A DNA stretch of 64,000 bases from Microbacterium sp. AZCO (GCF_039614715.1 NZ_CP154857.1:1798001-1862000); one strand, 5' to 3'. Positions 1 through 8,486 are shown, numbered from the stretch's first letter. Notes: a model not told the origin generated them from the letters alone. Translations and numbers: made by a program.

Positions 1-214
1 CGTAGGGGAAGTTGAACCGGAGCGTCGCGAGGCCCTGCGCCTGCAGAGCGCGGGTGAAGCCGAGGAGGAAGGGATGCGCGTGGCCGGTGCCCGCGCCGTG
101 CGCCACGGCGACGAGGCCCCATGCGTCGGGCGGCATCTCCCAGGCGGCCGAGACCTCGACCGGACCCGCGGGAAGCGGGACCGTGATGCGCTCGTCCGAC
201 CGGGCGGTCGTCAC
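1..214 (-). CDS. Alpha/beta hydrolase, KANL3/Tex30-like (partial, C-terminus off the left edge)
   Basis: Only the first 71 or so codons are present. The GTG start at 214 overlaps the TGA of the upstream gene (GTGA), so the two are translationally coupled. The visible part reads into an early beta strand followed by HGAGTGHAHPFL and RFNFPY, the arrangement seen in KANL3/Tex30-type (dienelactone-hydrolase-like) alpha/beta hydrolases, where the HGAG turn forms the oxyanion hole. The catalytic serine, acid and histidine would lie beyond the edge, so substrate and activity cannot be judged. Confidence 0.75.
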   Translation of the reverse strand, partial: MTTARSDERITVPLPAGPVEVSAAWEMPPDAWGLVAVAHGAGTGHAHPFLLGFTRALQAQGLATLRFNFPY

Positions 215-831
215 GGGGTGGGAGAACCCGTCGCGCCGGGCTCGGCATCCGTCGTCGTGTCGGCAGGCGGCACGACCCGCTCGCCGTAGCGGGGCGGCTC
301 GTCCGTCTCATCCGGGGGTGCGGTGGGCGGAGCCGCCGGCGCGGGCCGCGGGGCAGGCGGCGCCGAGGGGACCGTGCCGAGCACCTGGCGTGCGCGGTGG
401 ATGCTCGACGCGGCGACCGTCACCTCGTAGTGGTCGGCGACGACCTGCATGACGGAGGCGAAGTCGCGGCGCCGGCGCACGAGCGAGTACGTCACGATGC
501 TGAGCAGCATGCCGATCGCGATGCCGACGAACAGCACGCCGACGAATGCCTGAATCGGCACGGACGGCGAGCCGAGCACGAGGATCGCGGAGAAGAGCAT
601 GCCGAGGAGCAGTCCGTTGATCGCGCCGGTGCGAGCCGCGGCGGCGTAGCCGAGGCGCCCCGTGACGCGTTCGATCGAGCGGAGTCCCAGACCGACGATC
701 GCGATGTCGCGCGCCGGGACATCGGCAGCGATGAGCGTCGACACGGCCTTCTGCGCGGCCTCGTAGGTGGCGAAGTCGGCGACCTTCTCGCCCGCGTCTC
801 CCGCCCCCTGCGGAAGGCGTCCACCCATCAT
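211..831 (-). CDS. General stress protein 17M-like membrane protein
   Basis: 206 residues. The N-terminal part (about residues 10-60: KVADFATYEAAQKAVSTLIA, then DIAIVGLGLRS) matches the GSP17M/YflT fold of general stress proteins. Two hydrophobic segments (about 70-115) and a proline/alanine-rich, probably disordered C-terminal tail follow. The start ATG at 831 is preceded by a strong GAGGAGGTGAGC ribosome site; a second ATG follows at 828. It is divergent from the gene at 877 and overlaps the downstream hydrolase start by 4 bp. Function is unknown beyond the stress-protein resemblance. Confidence 0.7.
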   Translation of the reverse strand: MMGGRLPQGAGDAGEKVADFATYEAAQKAVSTLIAADVPARDIAIVGLGLRSIERVTGRLGYAAAARTGAINGLLLGMLFSAILVLGSPSVPIQAFVGVLFVGIAIGMLLSIVTYSLVRRRRDFASVMQVVADHYEVTVAASSIHRARQVLGTVPSAPPAPRPAPAAPPTAPPDETDEPPRYGERVVPPADTTTDAEPGATGSPTP

Positions 832-864
832 GCTCACCTCCTCATCCTCCCATGCGACCGGGTC

Positions 865-870
865 TACGCT
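865..870 (+). promoter_or_regulatory. -10 box of a probable leaderless promoter
   Basis: TACGCT ends exactly 6 nt before the GTG start at 877, and no ribosome site fits between, so transcription probably begins at the start codon. Confidence 0.5.
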
Positions 871-876
871 GGAACT

Positions 877-2169
877 GTGAGCCAGCAGAGGGTATTCGTC
901 GCGCGCCTTTCCGGGTGCGCGGTCTTCGACCCCGCCGGCGACCGCCTCGGCAAGGTCCGGGACGTCGTCGTGATCTACCGCAAGGACGATCCCCCGCGTG
1001 TCATCGGTCTCGTGGTCGAGATCCCCGGACGCCGCAACGTCTTCGTGTCGATCAACCGCGTCACCTCGATCGCCACCGGCCAGGTCATCACGACGGGCCT
1101 CATCAACGTGCGCCGCTTCCAGCAGCGCGGCGGCGAGGTGCGCGTCATGGCCGAGCTCCTCGGCCGCAAGGTCTACCTCACCGACAACTCCGGCGTCGCC
1201 GTCATCGAGGACGTCGCGATCGAGCGCAATCGCCTCGGGGAATGGGATGTCGGCCAGCTCTTCCTGCGGCGCCCCAAGACGAGCGCCTCGCCCTTCGCGA
1301 AGGGCCCCACGACCTTCGCCGAGTGGTCGCAGGTGCGCGAGGAGCAGGTGCCCGGCGAGGCGCAGTCGGCCGAGCAGCTGGTCGCGACGTTCTCCGAGCT
1401 CAAGCCCGCCGACCTCGCCAACACGCTCCTCGATCTCCCCGACGAGCGTCTGCTCGAGGTCGCCGAGGAGCTTCCCGACGACCGCCTGGCCGACGCGCTC
1501 GAGGAGATGCCCGAAGAGGACCAGGTGCACATCCTCGAGGCGCTGGGCGACGAGCGCGCCGCCGACATCCTCGACCAGATGGAGCCGGACGACGCCGCCG
1601 ACGTGCTGGCACAGCTTCCCGAGGACCGTCTGGAGGAGCTGCTCGAGCTCATGGAGCCCGAGGAGGCCGAGGACGTCCGTGCTCTGCTGAAGTACGGGCC
1701 CGACACGGCGGGCGGCCTCATGACGCCCGAGCCCATCGTGCTGTCGGCCGATGCGACGGTAGCCGAGGCCCTCGCCCTCATCCGCCGACACGAGCTGCAT
1801 CCGGCCCTCGCCGCGGCCGTGTTCATCACGCTGCCCCCGTACGAGACGCCGACCGGGCGACTGCTGGGCACGGTGCACTTCCAGCGGATGCTGCGCTACC
1901 CGCCGCACGAGCGTCTGGGTGCGATCATCGACGACACGCTGGATCCGCTGCCCGCGTCGGCGTCGGCGGCCGAGGTCGCGCGGCTTCTCGCGAGCTACAA
2001 CCTCGTCTCGGTTCCCGTCGTCGACCAGGCGCATCGCCTCGTGGGCGCCGTCAGCGTCGACGACGTGCTCGACTACCTGCTGCCCGAGGACTGGCGCTCG
2101 AACGACGGCGATGAACCCGCGCCCGAATCCGTTCCCACGACGACCGCGAGCATCCCGAGGAGGCGCTGA
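877..2169 (+). CDS. PRC-barrel / MgtE N-terminal / CBS domain protein
   Basis: 430 residues. An N-terminal PRC-barrel-like region (GKVRDVVVIYR) is followed by a long acidic superhelix of MgtE N-terminal repeats (about residues 160-290, with repeats such as LPDERLLEVAEELPDDRL and MEPDDAADVLAQLPEDRL) and a paired CBS region (about 290-410). The membrane transport domain of true MgtE magnesium channels is absent, so this looks like a free-standing cytosolic magnesium-sensing module, common in actinobacteria. Its stop codon overlaps the next start (TGATG), and it leads a three-gene coupled unit with the DUF1003 protein and an Mrp-like ATPase. A role in Mg2+ response is inferred from domain homology only. 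Confidence 0.8.
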   Translation: MSQQRVFVARLSGCAVFDPAGDRLGKVRDVVVIYRKDDPPRVIGLVVEIPGRRNVFVSINRVTSIATGQVITTGLINVRRFQQRGGEVRVMAELLGRKVYLTDNSGVAVIEDVAIERNRLGEWDVGQLFLRRPKTSASPFAKGPTTFAEWSQVREEQVPGEAQSAEQLVATFSELKPADLANTLLDLPDERLLEVAEELPDDRLADALEEMPEEDQVHILEALGDERAADILDQMEPDDAADVLAQLPEDRLEELLELMEPEEAEDVRALLKYGPDTAGGLMTPEPIVLSADATVAEALALIRRHELHPALAAAVFITLPPYETPTGRLLGTVHFQRMLRYPPHERLGAIIDDTLDPLPASASAAEVARLLASYNLVSVPVVDQAHRLVGAVSVDDVLDYLLPEDWRSNDGDEPAPESVPTTTASIPRRR

Positions 2170-2708
2170 TGGCTCGAGCCGCACGCACCCCCTCGCTGGA
2201 TGCGCCTCGGGGCCGTTCCGGGATGCTCCAGCGCACGCCGCAGCAGTCGAGCGACCGCTTCGGCAGGTTCTCCGAGGCGTTCGCACGCGCGATGGGGACC
2301 TCCGGGTTCCTCATCGGCATGACGATCTTCGTCGCCGTCTGGCTGTCGTGGAACATCTTCATGCCGCCGCAGCTGCAGTTCGACCCGGCGGCGACCAACT
2401 TCACGCTCCTCACGCTCATCCTGTCGCTGCAGGCGTCGTATGCCGCTCCCCTCATCCTGCTGGCGCAGAACCGTCAGGACGACCGCGACCGTGTGCAGAT
2501 CGAGCAGGACCGCCAGCGGGCCGAGCGCAACCTCGCCGACACCGAGTACCTGGCGCGCGAGGTCGTGGCGCTCCGCATGGCCGTGACCGACTTCGCCGAC
2601 GACGTCATCACGCGCGATGTGCTGCGCACGGAGCTCCGGGCCATCGTCGATCAGCTCGACTCACGGTGGGGTCGTGCCGACGCGAGCGCGGAGCCCGAGG
2701 CGCGATGA
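2169..2708 (+). CDS. DUF1003 domain membrane protein
   Basis: 179 residues with two membrane helices (about residues 45-65 and 75-100) separated by a short loop, then a charged helical cytoplasmic tail (RQDDRDRVQIEQDRQRAERN). The pattern FLIGMTIFVAVWLSWNIF is typical of DUF1003. ATG overlaps the upstream stop, and the gene ends in an ATGA overlap with the Mrp gene. DUF1003 proteins are often next to MgtE-N/CBS proteins in actinobacteria, suggesting a membrane partner of the upstream sensor protein, but no biochemical role is established. Confidence 0.8.
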   Translation: MARAARTPSLDAPRGRSGMLQRTPQQSSDRFGRFSEAFARAMGTSGFLIGMTIFVAVWLSWNIFMPPQLQFDPAATNFTLLTLILSLQASYAAPLILLAQNRQDDRDRVQIEQDRQRAERNLADTEYLAREVVALRMAVTDFADDVITRDVLRTELRAIVDQLDSRWGRADASAEPEAR

Positions 2709-3847
2709 CGGCTCTCGACGAGGCGGTCCGCTCCGCGGTCGGGGCGGTCGTCGACCCCGAGCTGCGCCGCACCCTCGACGACCTGGGCATGGTGCGCGAG
2801 GTGCAGGTCGACGGCGCGACGGCGCGGGTCGGCATCCTGCTCACGATCGTGGGATGCCCCGCGGCCGACCGCATCGCAAGGGACGTGACGGATGCCGCGT
2901 CCCGCGTGGCCGGGATCGGCGAGGTCGATCTCGAGGTGGGCGTGATGTCGCGCGAGCAGCGCGAAGCGCTCACCGAACGCCTGCGCGGCGGCCGCGCCGC
3001 CCGCACGATCCCGTTCGGACCCGATTCGCTGACGCGCGTGATCGCGGTCACGAGCGGCAAGGGCGGCGTCGGAAAGTCCACCGTGACCGCCAACCTCGCC
3101 GTCGCCCTCGCGGCGCGGGGTCTCAGCGTCGGGCTCGTCGACGCCGACGTGCACGGCTTCTCGATCCCCGGCCTCCTCGGCCTGGTCGACGCCGAGGGGC
3201 GCACGGCGAAGCCGACCCGCATCGACGACCTCATCGTGCCCCCCATCGCGTACGACGTGAAGACCGTCTCGATCGGGATGTTCCTGCGCGAGGGCGAGGA
3301 GCGCTCGGCCGTCGCGTGGCGCGGGCCGATGCTCCACCGCACGGTGCAGCAGTTCCTCACGGACGTCTTCTTCGGCGACCTCGACGTGCTCCTCCTCGAC
3401 ATGCCCCCCGGGACGGGCGATGTCGCGATCTCGGTCGGACAGCTCCTCCCCCGCGCGGAGGTCGTCGTCGTCACGACGCCGCAGGCGGCGGCATCCGATG
3501 TCGCGATCCGCAGCGCCCTCGTCGCCCGTCAGACCGGCCAGCGCGTCGCCGGCGTCGTCGAGAACATGGCCGCGATGACACTGCCCGACGGCTCCACGCT
3601 CGACCTCTTCGGCGCGGGCGGCGGCGCGTCCGTCGCCGCTGCGCTCTCGAGCGAGGGAGACGAGGTTCCGGTCCTCGCGTCGGTGCCGCTGAGCCCCGCC
3701 CTCCGTCAGGACGCGGATGCCGGCATCCCCGTCGTCATCGCGCATCCCGACGATCCCGCGGCCGTGGCGATCGCCACCCTCGCCGGTCGTCTCGCCGCCC
3801 AGCCGCGCGGGCTCGCGGGACGCGCGCTGCCGATGAGACCCGCCTGA
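2705..3847 (+). CDS. mrp: Mrp/NBP35-type P-loop ATPase (CxxC-less)
   Basis: 380 residues. An N-terminal MIP18/DUF59 domain (about 1-85, with PEL near residue 18 and VGCP near 50) is followed by a deviant Walker A SGKGGVGKST (about 115-125), the DMPPGTGD Walker B region (about 235) and VENMAAM. This is the ApbC/Mrp family, which carries and transfers Fe-S clusters. In most members VENM is followed by a C-terminal CPxC pair that binds the bridging cluster. Here the corresponding stretch is AMTLPDGSTLDLFG with no cysteine at all. It may therefore be a regulatory or non-cluster ATPase, or handle clusters differently. Coupled by ATGA to DUF1003. Confidence 0.85.
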   Translation: MTALDEAVRSAVGAVVDPELRRTLDDLGMVREVQVDGATARVGILLTIVGCPAADRIARDVTDAASRVAGIGEVDLEVGVMSREQREALTERLRGGRAARTIPFGPDSLTRVIAVTSGKGGVGKSTVTANLAVALAARGLSVGLVDADVHGFSIPGLLGLVDAEGRTAKPTRIDDLIVPPIAYDVKTVSIGMFLREGEERSAVAWRGPMLHRTVQQFLTDVFFGDLDVLLLDMPPGTGDVAISVGQLLPRAEVVVVTTPQAAASDVAIRSALVARQTGQRVAGVVENMAAMTLPDGSTLDLFGAGGGASVAAALSSEGDEVPVLASVPLSPALRQDADAGIPVVIAHPDDPAAVAIATLAGRLAAQPRGLAGRALPMRPA

Positions 3848-3856
3848 CGCCGGGCC

Positions 3857-3918
3857 CGAGCGGCCTGACGCCCAAGGCGCGAGCGGCCTGAAGCCAGGCG
3901 CGAGCGGCCTGACGCCGA
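3857..3918. repeat. Imperfect tandem repeat, three units of 21-23 bp
   Basis: CGAGCGGCCTGACGCC begins at 3857, 3880 and 3901, the middle copy with one change (GAAGCC). A further degenerate copy overlaps the stop of the upstream Mrp gene. The array fills the gap before the ankyrin gene. No function is evident; replication slippage is the simplest origin. Confidence 0.7.
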
Positions 3919-3978
3919 TCGAGGGTGCCCAGTACCCTGGCGATGGACGCGCGTCCATTCCGGGCCAAAGGGGGTCTC

Positions 3979-4719
3979 ATGTTCGATCTCGACGTCGAAC
4001 TGCTGGAAGCCGTGAAAGCGGGCGACGTGGCCCGCGTGAGAGCGGCGCTCGAGGACGGGGCGGACGTCGACGTCCGCGAAGACGGGTGGGAGCGCGGACG
4101 CACGGCGCTCATGCTGGCGTCCTCCCCCACGCGCGTCCCGATCATGAAGGCGCTCGTGGCGCACGGTGCTCACCTGGATCTGCAGGCCGCCCTGGGCGAG
4201 ACGGCGCTCATCCTCGCATCGAGCGGCCTCGGCGGAGAGTCGGTCGCTCTCCTCCTCGACGCCGGTGCCGACCCGAACCTCGCCGACCTCCGAGGGAAGA
4301 CCCCGCTCATGTGGGCCGTCGATCCGCAGTTCCACTCGCGGGACACCTCGGAGACCGTCGGACTGCTCGCGGCGGCCGGCGCACGGCTCGAGGATCGCGA
4401 TGAGTTCGACCGCACCGCACTCATGTGGGCGGTTCAGGGGCTTCAGCCGTCCGACGTGCGCCCCTCGGTGCTCGCCAAGCTCGTGGAGGTGGGAGCGGAC
4501 GTCGACGCGACCGACTCGAACGGCGAGACGGCGCTGTTCCCCCTCGTGCGGCACATCGACGACGTCCTCGATCTGAGGAACGGCGAGCGCTGCATCCAGG
4601 TGTTTCTGGACGGCGGCGCAGATCCGAACGCCCGCAACAGCGCGGGCAAGACCCCGCTGCAGATCCTCGCCCCCGACTCGCTCCTGCTCGACACCCTTCG
4701 CCGTCTGGGCTTCCACTGA
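3979..4719 (+). CDS. Ankyrin repeat protein
   Basis: 246 residues, essentially all ankyrin repeats: LLEAVKAGDVARVRAALEDG, then repeats built on TALMLASS, TALILASSGLGGESVALLLD, TPLMWAV, TALMWAV, TALFPLV and a final TPLQIL. There is no signal peptide, so it is probably a cytosolic binding protein with an unknown partner. The start at 3979 was chosen because AAAGGGGG lies just upstream. An in-frame ATG at 3943 sits just behind a TACCCT box and would add 12 residues. Confidence 0.8.
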   Translation: MFDLDVELLEAVKAGDVARVRAALEDGADVDVREDGWERGRTALMLASSPTRVPIMKALVAHGAHLDLQAALGETALILASSGLGGESVALLLDAGADPNLADLRGKTPLMWAVDPQFHSRDTSETVGLLAAAGARLEDRDEFDRTALMWAVQGLQPSDVRPSVLAKLVEVGADVDATDSNGETALFPLVRHIDDVLDLRNGERCIQVFLDGGADPNARNSAGKTPLQILAPDSLLLDTLRRLGFH

Positions 4720-4769
4720 CGCCCGCGCAGGGCCCGACGAGCTGATCGCTCGCGGAATCGCGGTGGGGA

Positions 4770-5159
4770 TCAGGTCGCCTCGGAGTCGAAGGGGGGCGTT
4801 TCCCCCGGCACGAACGTGCCCGCCCCTTCGGGCACCCAGGGTGAGGACGAGGTGGCCGCGATGGCGGCGCCCGCCGAGGCGGCGCGCACGGTGGGCACGG
4901 GGGCGTCGTCGAGGAGCGCTTCGCGGATGATGCGCCGGGGGTCGTACCGGCGGGGATCGAGCGTGCGCCAGTCGACGTCGTCGAACTCGTCGCCCATCTC
5001 CTCCTTGACGCGGTCGCGAGCTCCACGGAGGTACTCGCGGGCACGCGTCGTGAAGCGGGCGAGGGTCTCGGCGTAGCGCGGGAGTCGTTCGGGCCCGACG
5101 AGGAGCGCGGCGATGACTCCGATCACCAGCAGCTTCTCGATCGTGAGCCCGAAGAACAT
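4770..5159 (-). CDS. tatB: Twin-arginine translocase TatB-like subunit
   Basis: 129 residues. One N-terminal membrane helix (about 5-22), the signature VGPERLPRYAE hinge, an amphipathic helix (FTTRAREYLRGARDRV) and an acidic, disordered tail: the TatA/B (Hcf106) architecture. The long tail after the amphipathic helix and the EMGDEFDDVDW stretch favour TatB over TatA. TatB and TatC form the receptor for folded proteins with RR signal peptides. No tatC or tatA is in the window. A -10 box lies 6 nt before the start. Confidence 0.8.
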   Translation of the reverse strand: MFFGLTIEKLLVIGVIAALLVGPERLPRYAETLARFTTRAREYLRGARDRVKEEMGDEFDDVDWRTLDPRRYDPRRIIREALLDDAPVPTVRAASAGAAIAATSSSPWVPEGAGTFVPGETPPFDSEAT

Positions 5160-5165
5160 GCATTC

Positions 5166-5171
5166 AGGTTA
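5166..5171 (-). promoter_or_regulatory. -10 box of tatB-like gene
   Basis: TAACCT on the minus strand, 6 nt (GAATGC) before the ATG at 5159; there is no ribosome site. Confidence 0.5.
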
Positions 5172-5231
5172 CCGCCGCGCCTGTGAGGTCCCTGCCCGCA
5201 CGGGACGTAGGCTGGCCCGGGAGGAGCACGC

Positions 5232-5867
5232 ATGAGCGAGCAGGACGCGAACTACCGGTTCGCCGCCGAGGCGACGGTGGAGCCCGATCACATCGCCCGG
5301 GCTCGCGCGCACGCGCTCGAGCTGGGAGCGGCGCCGATCAGCGCGGCGGTCGGCGCGCAGTGCGCGCTGCTGGCCGCGGCATCCCAGGCCCTCAACATCG
5401 TCGAGATCGGCACGGGCGCAGGAGTGTCGGGCCTCTGGCTCATGCGGGGCGCGCCCCGCGCGACGCTGACGACGATCGACAGCGAGCCCGAGCATCTCGC
5501 CGCCGCGCGTCAGGCGTTCGCGGACGCGAGGATTCCCCCGGCGCGCGCGAGGTTCATCACGGGGCGGGCATCCGATGTGCTCCCGCGCATGAATGAGGCG
5601 TCGTATGACATCGTCCTCGTCGACGCGGATGCCGAGAAAGTCATCGAATACGTCGAGCACGGTCTGCGCCTCGTTCGCGCGGGCGGCATCGTGCTGGTGC
5701 CACGGGTCCTCGCGGGAGGCGCTGTCGCGGATCCGGTCCGACGGGATCCCGTGACCACCGCATACCGCTCGCTCATCCAGGAGACCCAGTCGTCTGCCGC
5801 CGTGATCGGCGCCCTCTCGATCGTCGGCGAGGGCCTCCTGCAGCTCACGACGGTCGCCTCCGACTGA
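5232..5867 (+). CDS. O-methyltransferase, class I SAM-dependent (family 3)
   Basis: 211 residues. SAM-binding motif VEIGTGAGVSGLW (about 58-70), then TTIDSEPEHLAAARQAF with the acidic ribose-binding residue, and DIVLVDADAEKVIEYVE (about 127-143), characteristic of caffeoyl-CoA-type O-methyltransferases (Pfam Methyltransf_3). A good ribosome site GGGAGGAG precedes the ATG. Divergent from the tatB-like gene, as is common in actinobacteria. Substrate unknown. Followed by a strong terminator. Confidence 0.85.
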   Translation: MSEQDANYRFAAEATVEPDHIARARAHALELGAAPISAAVGAQCALLAAASQALNIVEIGTGAGVSGLWLMRGAPRATLTTIDSEPEHLAAARQAFADARIPPARARFITGRASDVLPRMNEASYDIVLVDADAEKVIEYVEHGLRLVRAGGIVLVPRVLAGGAVADPVRRDPVTTAYRSLIQETQSSAAVIGALSIVGEGLLQLTTVASD

Positions 5868-5888
5868 GGCGCATCCATCCGGAAACGC

Positions 5889-5918
5889 GGAACGGCCGGT
5901 CAGAAGACCGGCCGTTCC
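5889..5918. terminator. Bidirectional hairpin terminator
   Basis: A perfect 13-bp stem GGAACGGCCGGTC / GACCGGCCGTTCC around an AGAA loop, placed between the converging methyltransferase and DUF3117 genes, so it can serve both. Confidence 0.85.
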
Positions 5919-5933
5919 CTCGTTCGCGACGAC

Positions 5934-6104
5934 TCAGGCGGTGACAACCTCGCCGAGCACGTCGTACAGCTCCTTCGCCTCAGCGTCGTTCACCGAGACG
6001 ACCAGGCGCCCCCCGCCCTCGAGCGGAACACGCACGATGATGAGGCGACCCTCCTTCACGGCCTCCATCGGCCCGTCTCCGGTTCTCGGCTTCATGGCTG
6101 CCAT
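5934..6104 (-). CDS. DUF3117 small protein
   Basis: 56 residues. The sequence starts MAAMKPRTGDGPMEAVKEGR and continues with a small beta-rich core (IIVRVPLEGGGRLVVSV) ending ELYDVLGEVVTA. This is a near-universal short actinobacterial family of unknown function, and the length matches the family. Ribosome site AAAGGGAG precedes the ATG. It is too short for ordinary ORF length cut-offs and easily missed. Confidence 0.9.
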   Translation of the reverse strand: MAAMKPRTGDGPMEAVKEGRLIIVRVPLEGGGRLVVSVNDAEAKELYDVLGEVVTA

Positions 6105-6189
6105 TGCGGCTCCCTTTCGTCGTAGGTCTGCCTAGCAAGTTTATCCTCAGGCCAGGACACGGGATGATCCGACGCCCACAGGCAGTGGA

Positions 6190-7428
6190 TCAGGGCACCG
6201 TCCAGATGCTCGTTCCCGCCATGGCATACATCGTGTGGATCCACCACCACTGCCCCAGCAGGCATGCGACGAGGACGCCGATGCGCCACACGCGCGAGCG
6301 CGGCATCGCCGCCGCACCCCACAGGGGCGACACCGGGAGCAGGAGGCGGAACAGGCTCGACTGCGGAAAGAACACGGCGAGGAGGTACAGCAGATAGCTG
6401 GCTGTCCACAGTCGCAGATCGGCTCCCAGCCGCTTGACGTGAGGCTCGAACAGCAAAAGCGCCGCCGCTCCGATCACGGCCGCGACGAGGATCACCGTGC
6501 CCGTGGTCTCACCGAGCTGCATCTGGCCGGCCCAGAACTGCGCGCCCTGCACGAAGCCCTCGAACGGCAGGAAGTGCGGGGTCGCGTCGAGGATCCAGTT
6601 GCGCCGCCACGCGAGCTCGGTCGCGAGGTAGGCGCCGGGATCGCCCGTGCCGATCGCGGCGAGGACCTGCCACGAGAATCCGACGACGACCGACAGGAGG
6701 CCGACGGCGACGATGTGCACGATGTGCCGGCGCGGCAGCGGCTCGGTCCGCCGCGTGAACCACCGGTGCACTCCGTGGAGCGCGAGGAACAGGGCGAAGG
6801 CGAGCACGCCGGGACGCGTGAAGCCCATGAGCGGCACGAGCAGATAGAGCCAGGCGTACTCGCGGCGCATGACACACCAGAGCGCGAGGAAGAGCCACAG
6901 GAGGAAGAGGGACTCGGCGTAGCCCACCTGGAACATCGCCGCGAGCGGGCCCGCCGCGAAGAAGACGACGGCCCACATCGCCATGCTCCCGTCGCCGCGC
7001 ATGCGCAGCATCCGGTACAGGACGAGGCACGAGAGGTATCCCGCGACGAGGGAGACGATGACGGCGCCGGCGACCCAGTTTCCGAGGACCCATCCCACGG
7101 CTCCTGCCAGGTATGCGTAGAGCGGCATGAAGGCCCACGAGTTCTCGGCGATGAGCCCGGAGTCCGTCAGCGGGAGCTGCGCGGGATAGCCGTACAGCGA
7201 GACGTACCAGTACCACCAGGCGTCCCACCCGGCCGCGAACGCGCCGAGGCCGGGCGACGATCCGAACCGCGAGTTCAGAGGCGTGACGGCGGCCGCGGCG
7301 AGGAAGAGTCCCGTCGTGACGAGCCGCGCGAGGACGTAGACGATGCCGATCCGCACCGCGACGGGAAGCCCCGCGACGCGCTGTCGCAGCGTCCGCGGAG
7401 CCGTCGGGGTCAGGAGCTGGTCAGCCAC
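6190..7428 (-). CDS. Polytopic membrane protein, PIG-V/mannosyltransferase-like
   Basis: 412 residues with about 8-10 hydrophobic helices. The region FAAGWDAWWYWYVSLYGYP places an acidic residue and aromatic run in the first extracytoplasmic loop, as in GT-C glycosyltransferases (PIG-V/mannosyltransferase type), and YAESLFLLWLF resembles their second conserved segment. Such enzymes use polyprenol-phosphate sugars to glycosylate lipids or proteins at the membrane. The GTG start at 7428 lies 19 bp inside the end of dapE, suggesting coupled expression although no functional link is obvious. Ribosome site is weak. Donor and acceptor unknown. Confidence 0.65.
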   Translation of the reverse strand: MADQLLTPTAPRTLRQRVAGLPVAVRIGIVYVLARLVTTGLFLAAAAVTPLNSRFGSSPGLGAFAAGWDAWWYWYVSLYGYPAQLPLTDSGLIAENSWAFMPLYAYLAGAVGWVLGNWVAGAVIVSLVAGYLSCLVLYRMLRMRGDGSMAMWAVVFFAAGPLAAMFQVGYAESLFLLWLFLALWCVMRREYAWLYLLVPLMGFTRPGVLAFALFLALHGVHRWFTRRTEPLPRRHIVHIVAVGLLSVVVGFSWQVLAAIGTGDPGAYLATELAWRRNWILDATPHFLPFEGFVQGAQFWAGQMQLGETTGTVILVAAVIGAAALLLFEPHVKRLGADLRLWTASYLLYLLAVFFPQSSLFRLLLPVSPLWGAAAMPRSRVWRIGVLVACLLGQWWWIHTMYAMAGTSIWTVP

Positions 7429-8486
7429 GCCCGGAGCCCGCGCTCGACGTCCTCGATCTGGTGGATCGGCACGCGCTCCTCGTCGTGGTGCGCGAGGTGC
7501 GGGTCGCCGGGTCCGTAGTTGACGGCGGGCACGCCCATCGCCGAGAAGCGTGCCACGTCGGTCCACCCGTACTTCGGTCGCGGCTCGGCCCCGACGGCCG
7601 CGACGAACTCCTGCGCCAGAGGCGCATCGAGGCCCGGACGTGCGCCCGCAGCGAGGTCGACCACCTCGACCTCGAAGCCCGCGAAGACGTCGCGCACGTG
7701 TGCCGCGGCACGCTCGACCGACCGGCTGGGTGCGAAGCGGTAGTTGACCTCGACCTCGCACAGATCGGGCACGACGTTGCCGGCGACGCCGCCGCGGATG
7801 CGCACGGCGTTGAGCCCCTCGCGGTACACCAGGCCCTCGACGGCGACCTCGCGCGGCCGGTACTCGGCGAGACGGGCCAGGATGGGCGCCGCCTTGTGGA
7901 TCGCGTTCTCGCCGACCCATGCGCGGGCGCTGTGCGCCCGGACGCCGTGCGTGCGCACGATCGCGCGCAGGTTGCCGTTGCATCCGCCCTCGACCTGACC
8001 GTTGGACGGCTCGCCGAGGATCGCGAAGTCGGCCGCGAAGAGATCGGGACGGGATGCCGAGAGACGCGTGAGGCCGTTGAGCTCGGCCTCGACCTCCTCG
8101 TGGTCGTACCACATCCACGTGATGTCGACGCGAGGGTCGGTGAGCTCGGCGGCGAGCTTGAGCTGGACGGCGACGCCGGCCTTCATGTCCACCGTGCCCC
8201 GGCCCCAGAGGTGCGGGCGCCCGTCGAGCTCGAGGTCGCGCGTCGGCACGTTGCCGTTGATCGGGACGGTGTCGATGTGCCCGGCGATCGCGACGCGCTG
8301 CGCCCGCCCCAGGTTCGTGCGCGCGACGATCGTGTCGCCGTCGCGGTAGACGTCGAGGTGTGCGAGACCGGAGATCGCGTCCTCGATCGCATCGGCGAGG
8401 GCGGCTTCCTCACCCGACACGCTGGGGATGTCGCAGATCGCCCTCGTGAGGTCGACGGAGGTCGCGGACAGATCGAGCGCCGGCAT
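7410..8486 (-). CDS. dapE: Succinyl-diaminopimelate desuccinylase DapE
   Basis: 358 residues. M20 zinc peptidase motifs: AGHIDTVP (about 69-76), GRGTVDMKAG with the bridging Asp (about 94-103), YDHEEVEAE with the general-base Glu (about 126), ILGEPSNG (about 156) and a C-terminal LAHHDEE zinc ligand. It removes succinate from N-succinyl-LL-diaminopimelate in lysine and peptidoglycan precursor synthesis. It is divergent from dapD, the enzyme that adds the succinyl group, and dapC lies 5 kb away, so the succinylase route is complete here apart from the general early and late steps. Confidence 0.92.
   Translation of the reverse strand: MPALDLSATSVDLTRAICDIPSVSGEEAALADAIEDAISGLAHLDVYRDGDTIVARTNLGRAQRVAIAGHIDTVPINGNVPTRDLELDGRPHLWGRGTVDMKAGVAVQLKLAAELTDPRVDITWMWYDHEEVEAELNGLTRLSASRPDLFAADFAILGEPSNGQVEGGCNGNLRAIVRTHGVRAHSARAWVGENAIHKAAPILARLAEYRPREVAVEGLVYREGLNAVRIRGGVAGNVVPDLCEVEVNYRFAPSRSVERAAAHVRDVFAGFEVEVVDLAAGARPGLDAPLAQEFVAAVGAEPRPKYGWTDVARFSAMGVPAVNYGPGDPHLAHHDEERVPIHQIEDVERGLRAWLTSS

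Noticed and set aside
211..2286. A 691-codon open frame on the minus strand across the MgtE-N/CBS gene and the stress protein
   Set aside because: Only its last 207 codons are the real stress protein. The rest is an Arg/Gly/His-rich antisense shadow caused by high GC, with no domain and poor codon use.
6121..6140. TAGGTCTGCCTAGC upstream of the DUF3117 gene as an iron-regulator (DtxR/IdeR) box
   Set aside because: Only about 12 of 18 positions fit the consensus and the arms are short; DUF3117 has no known link to iron.
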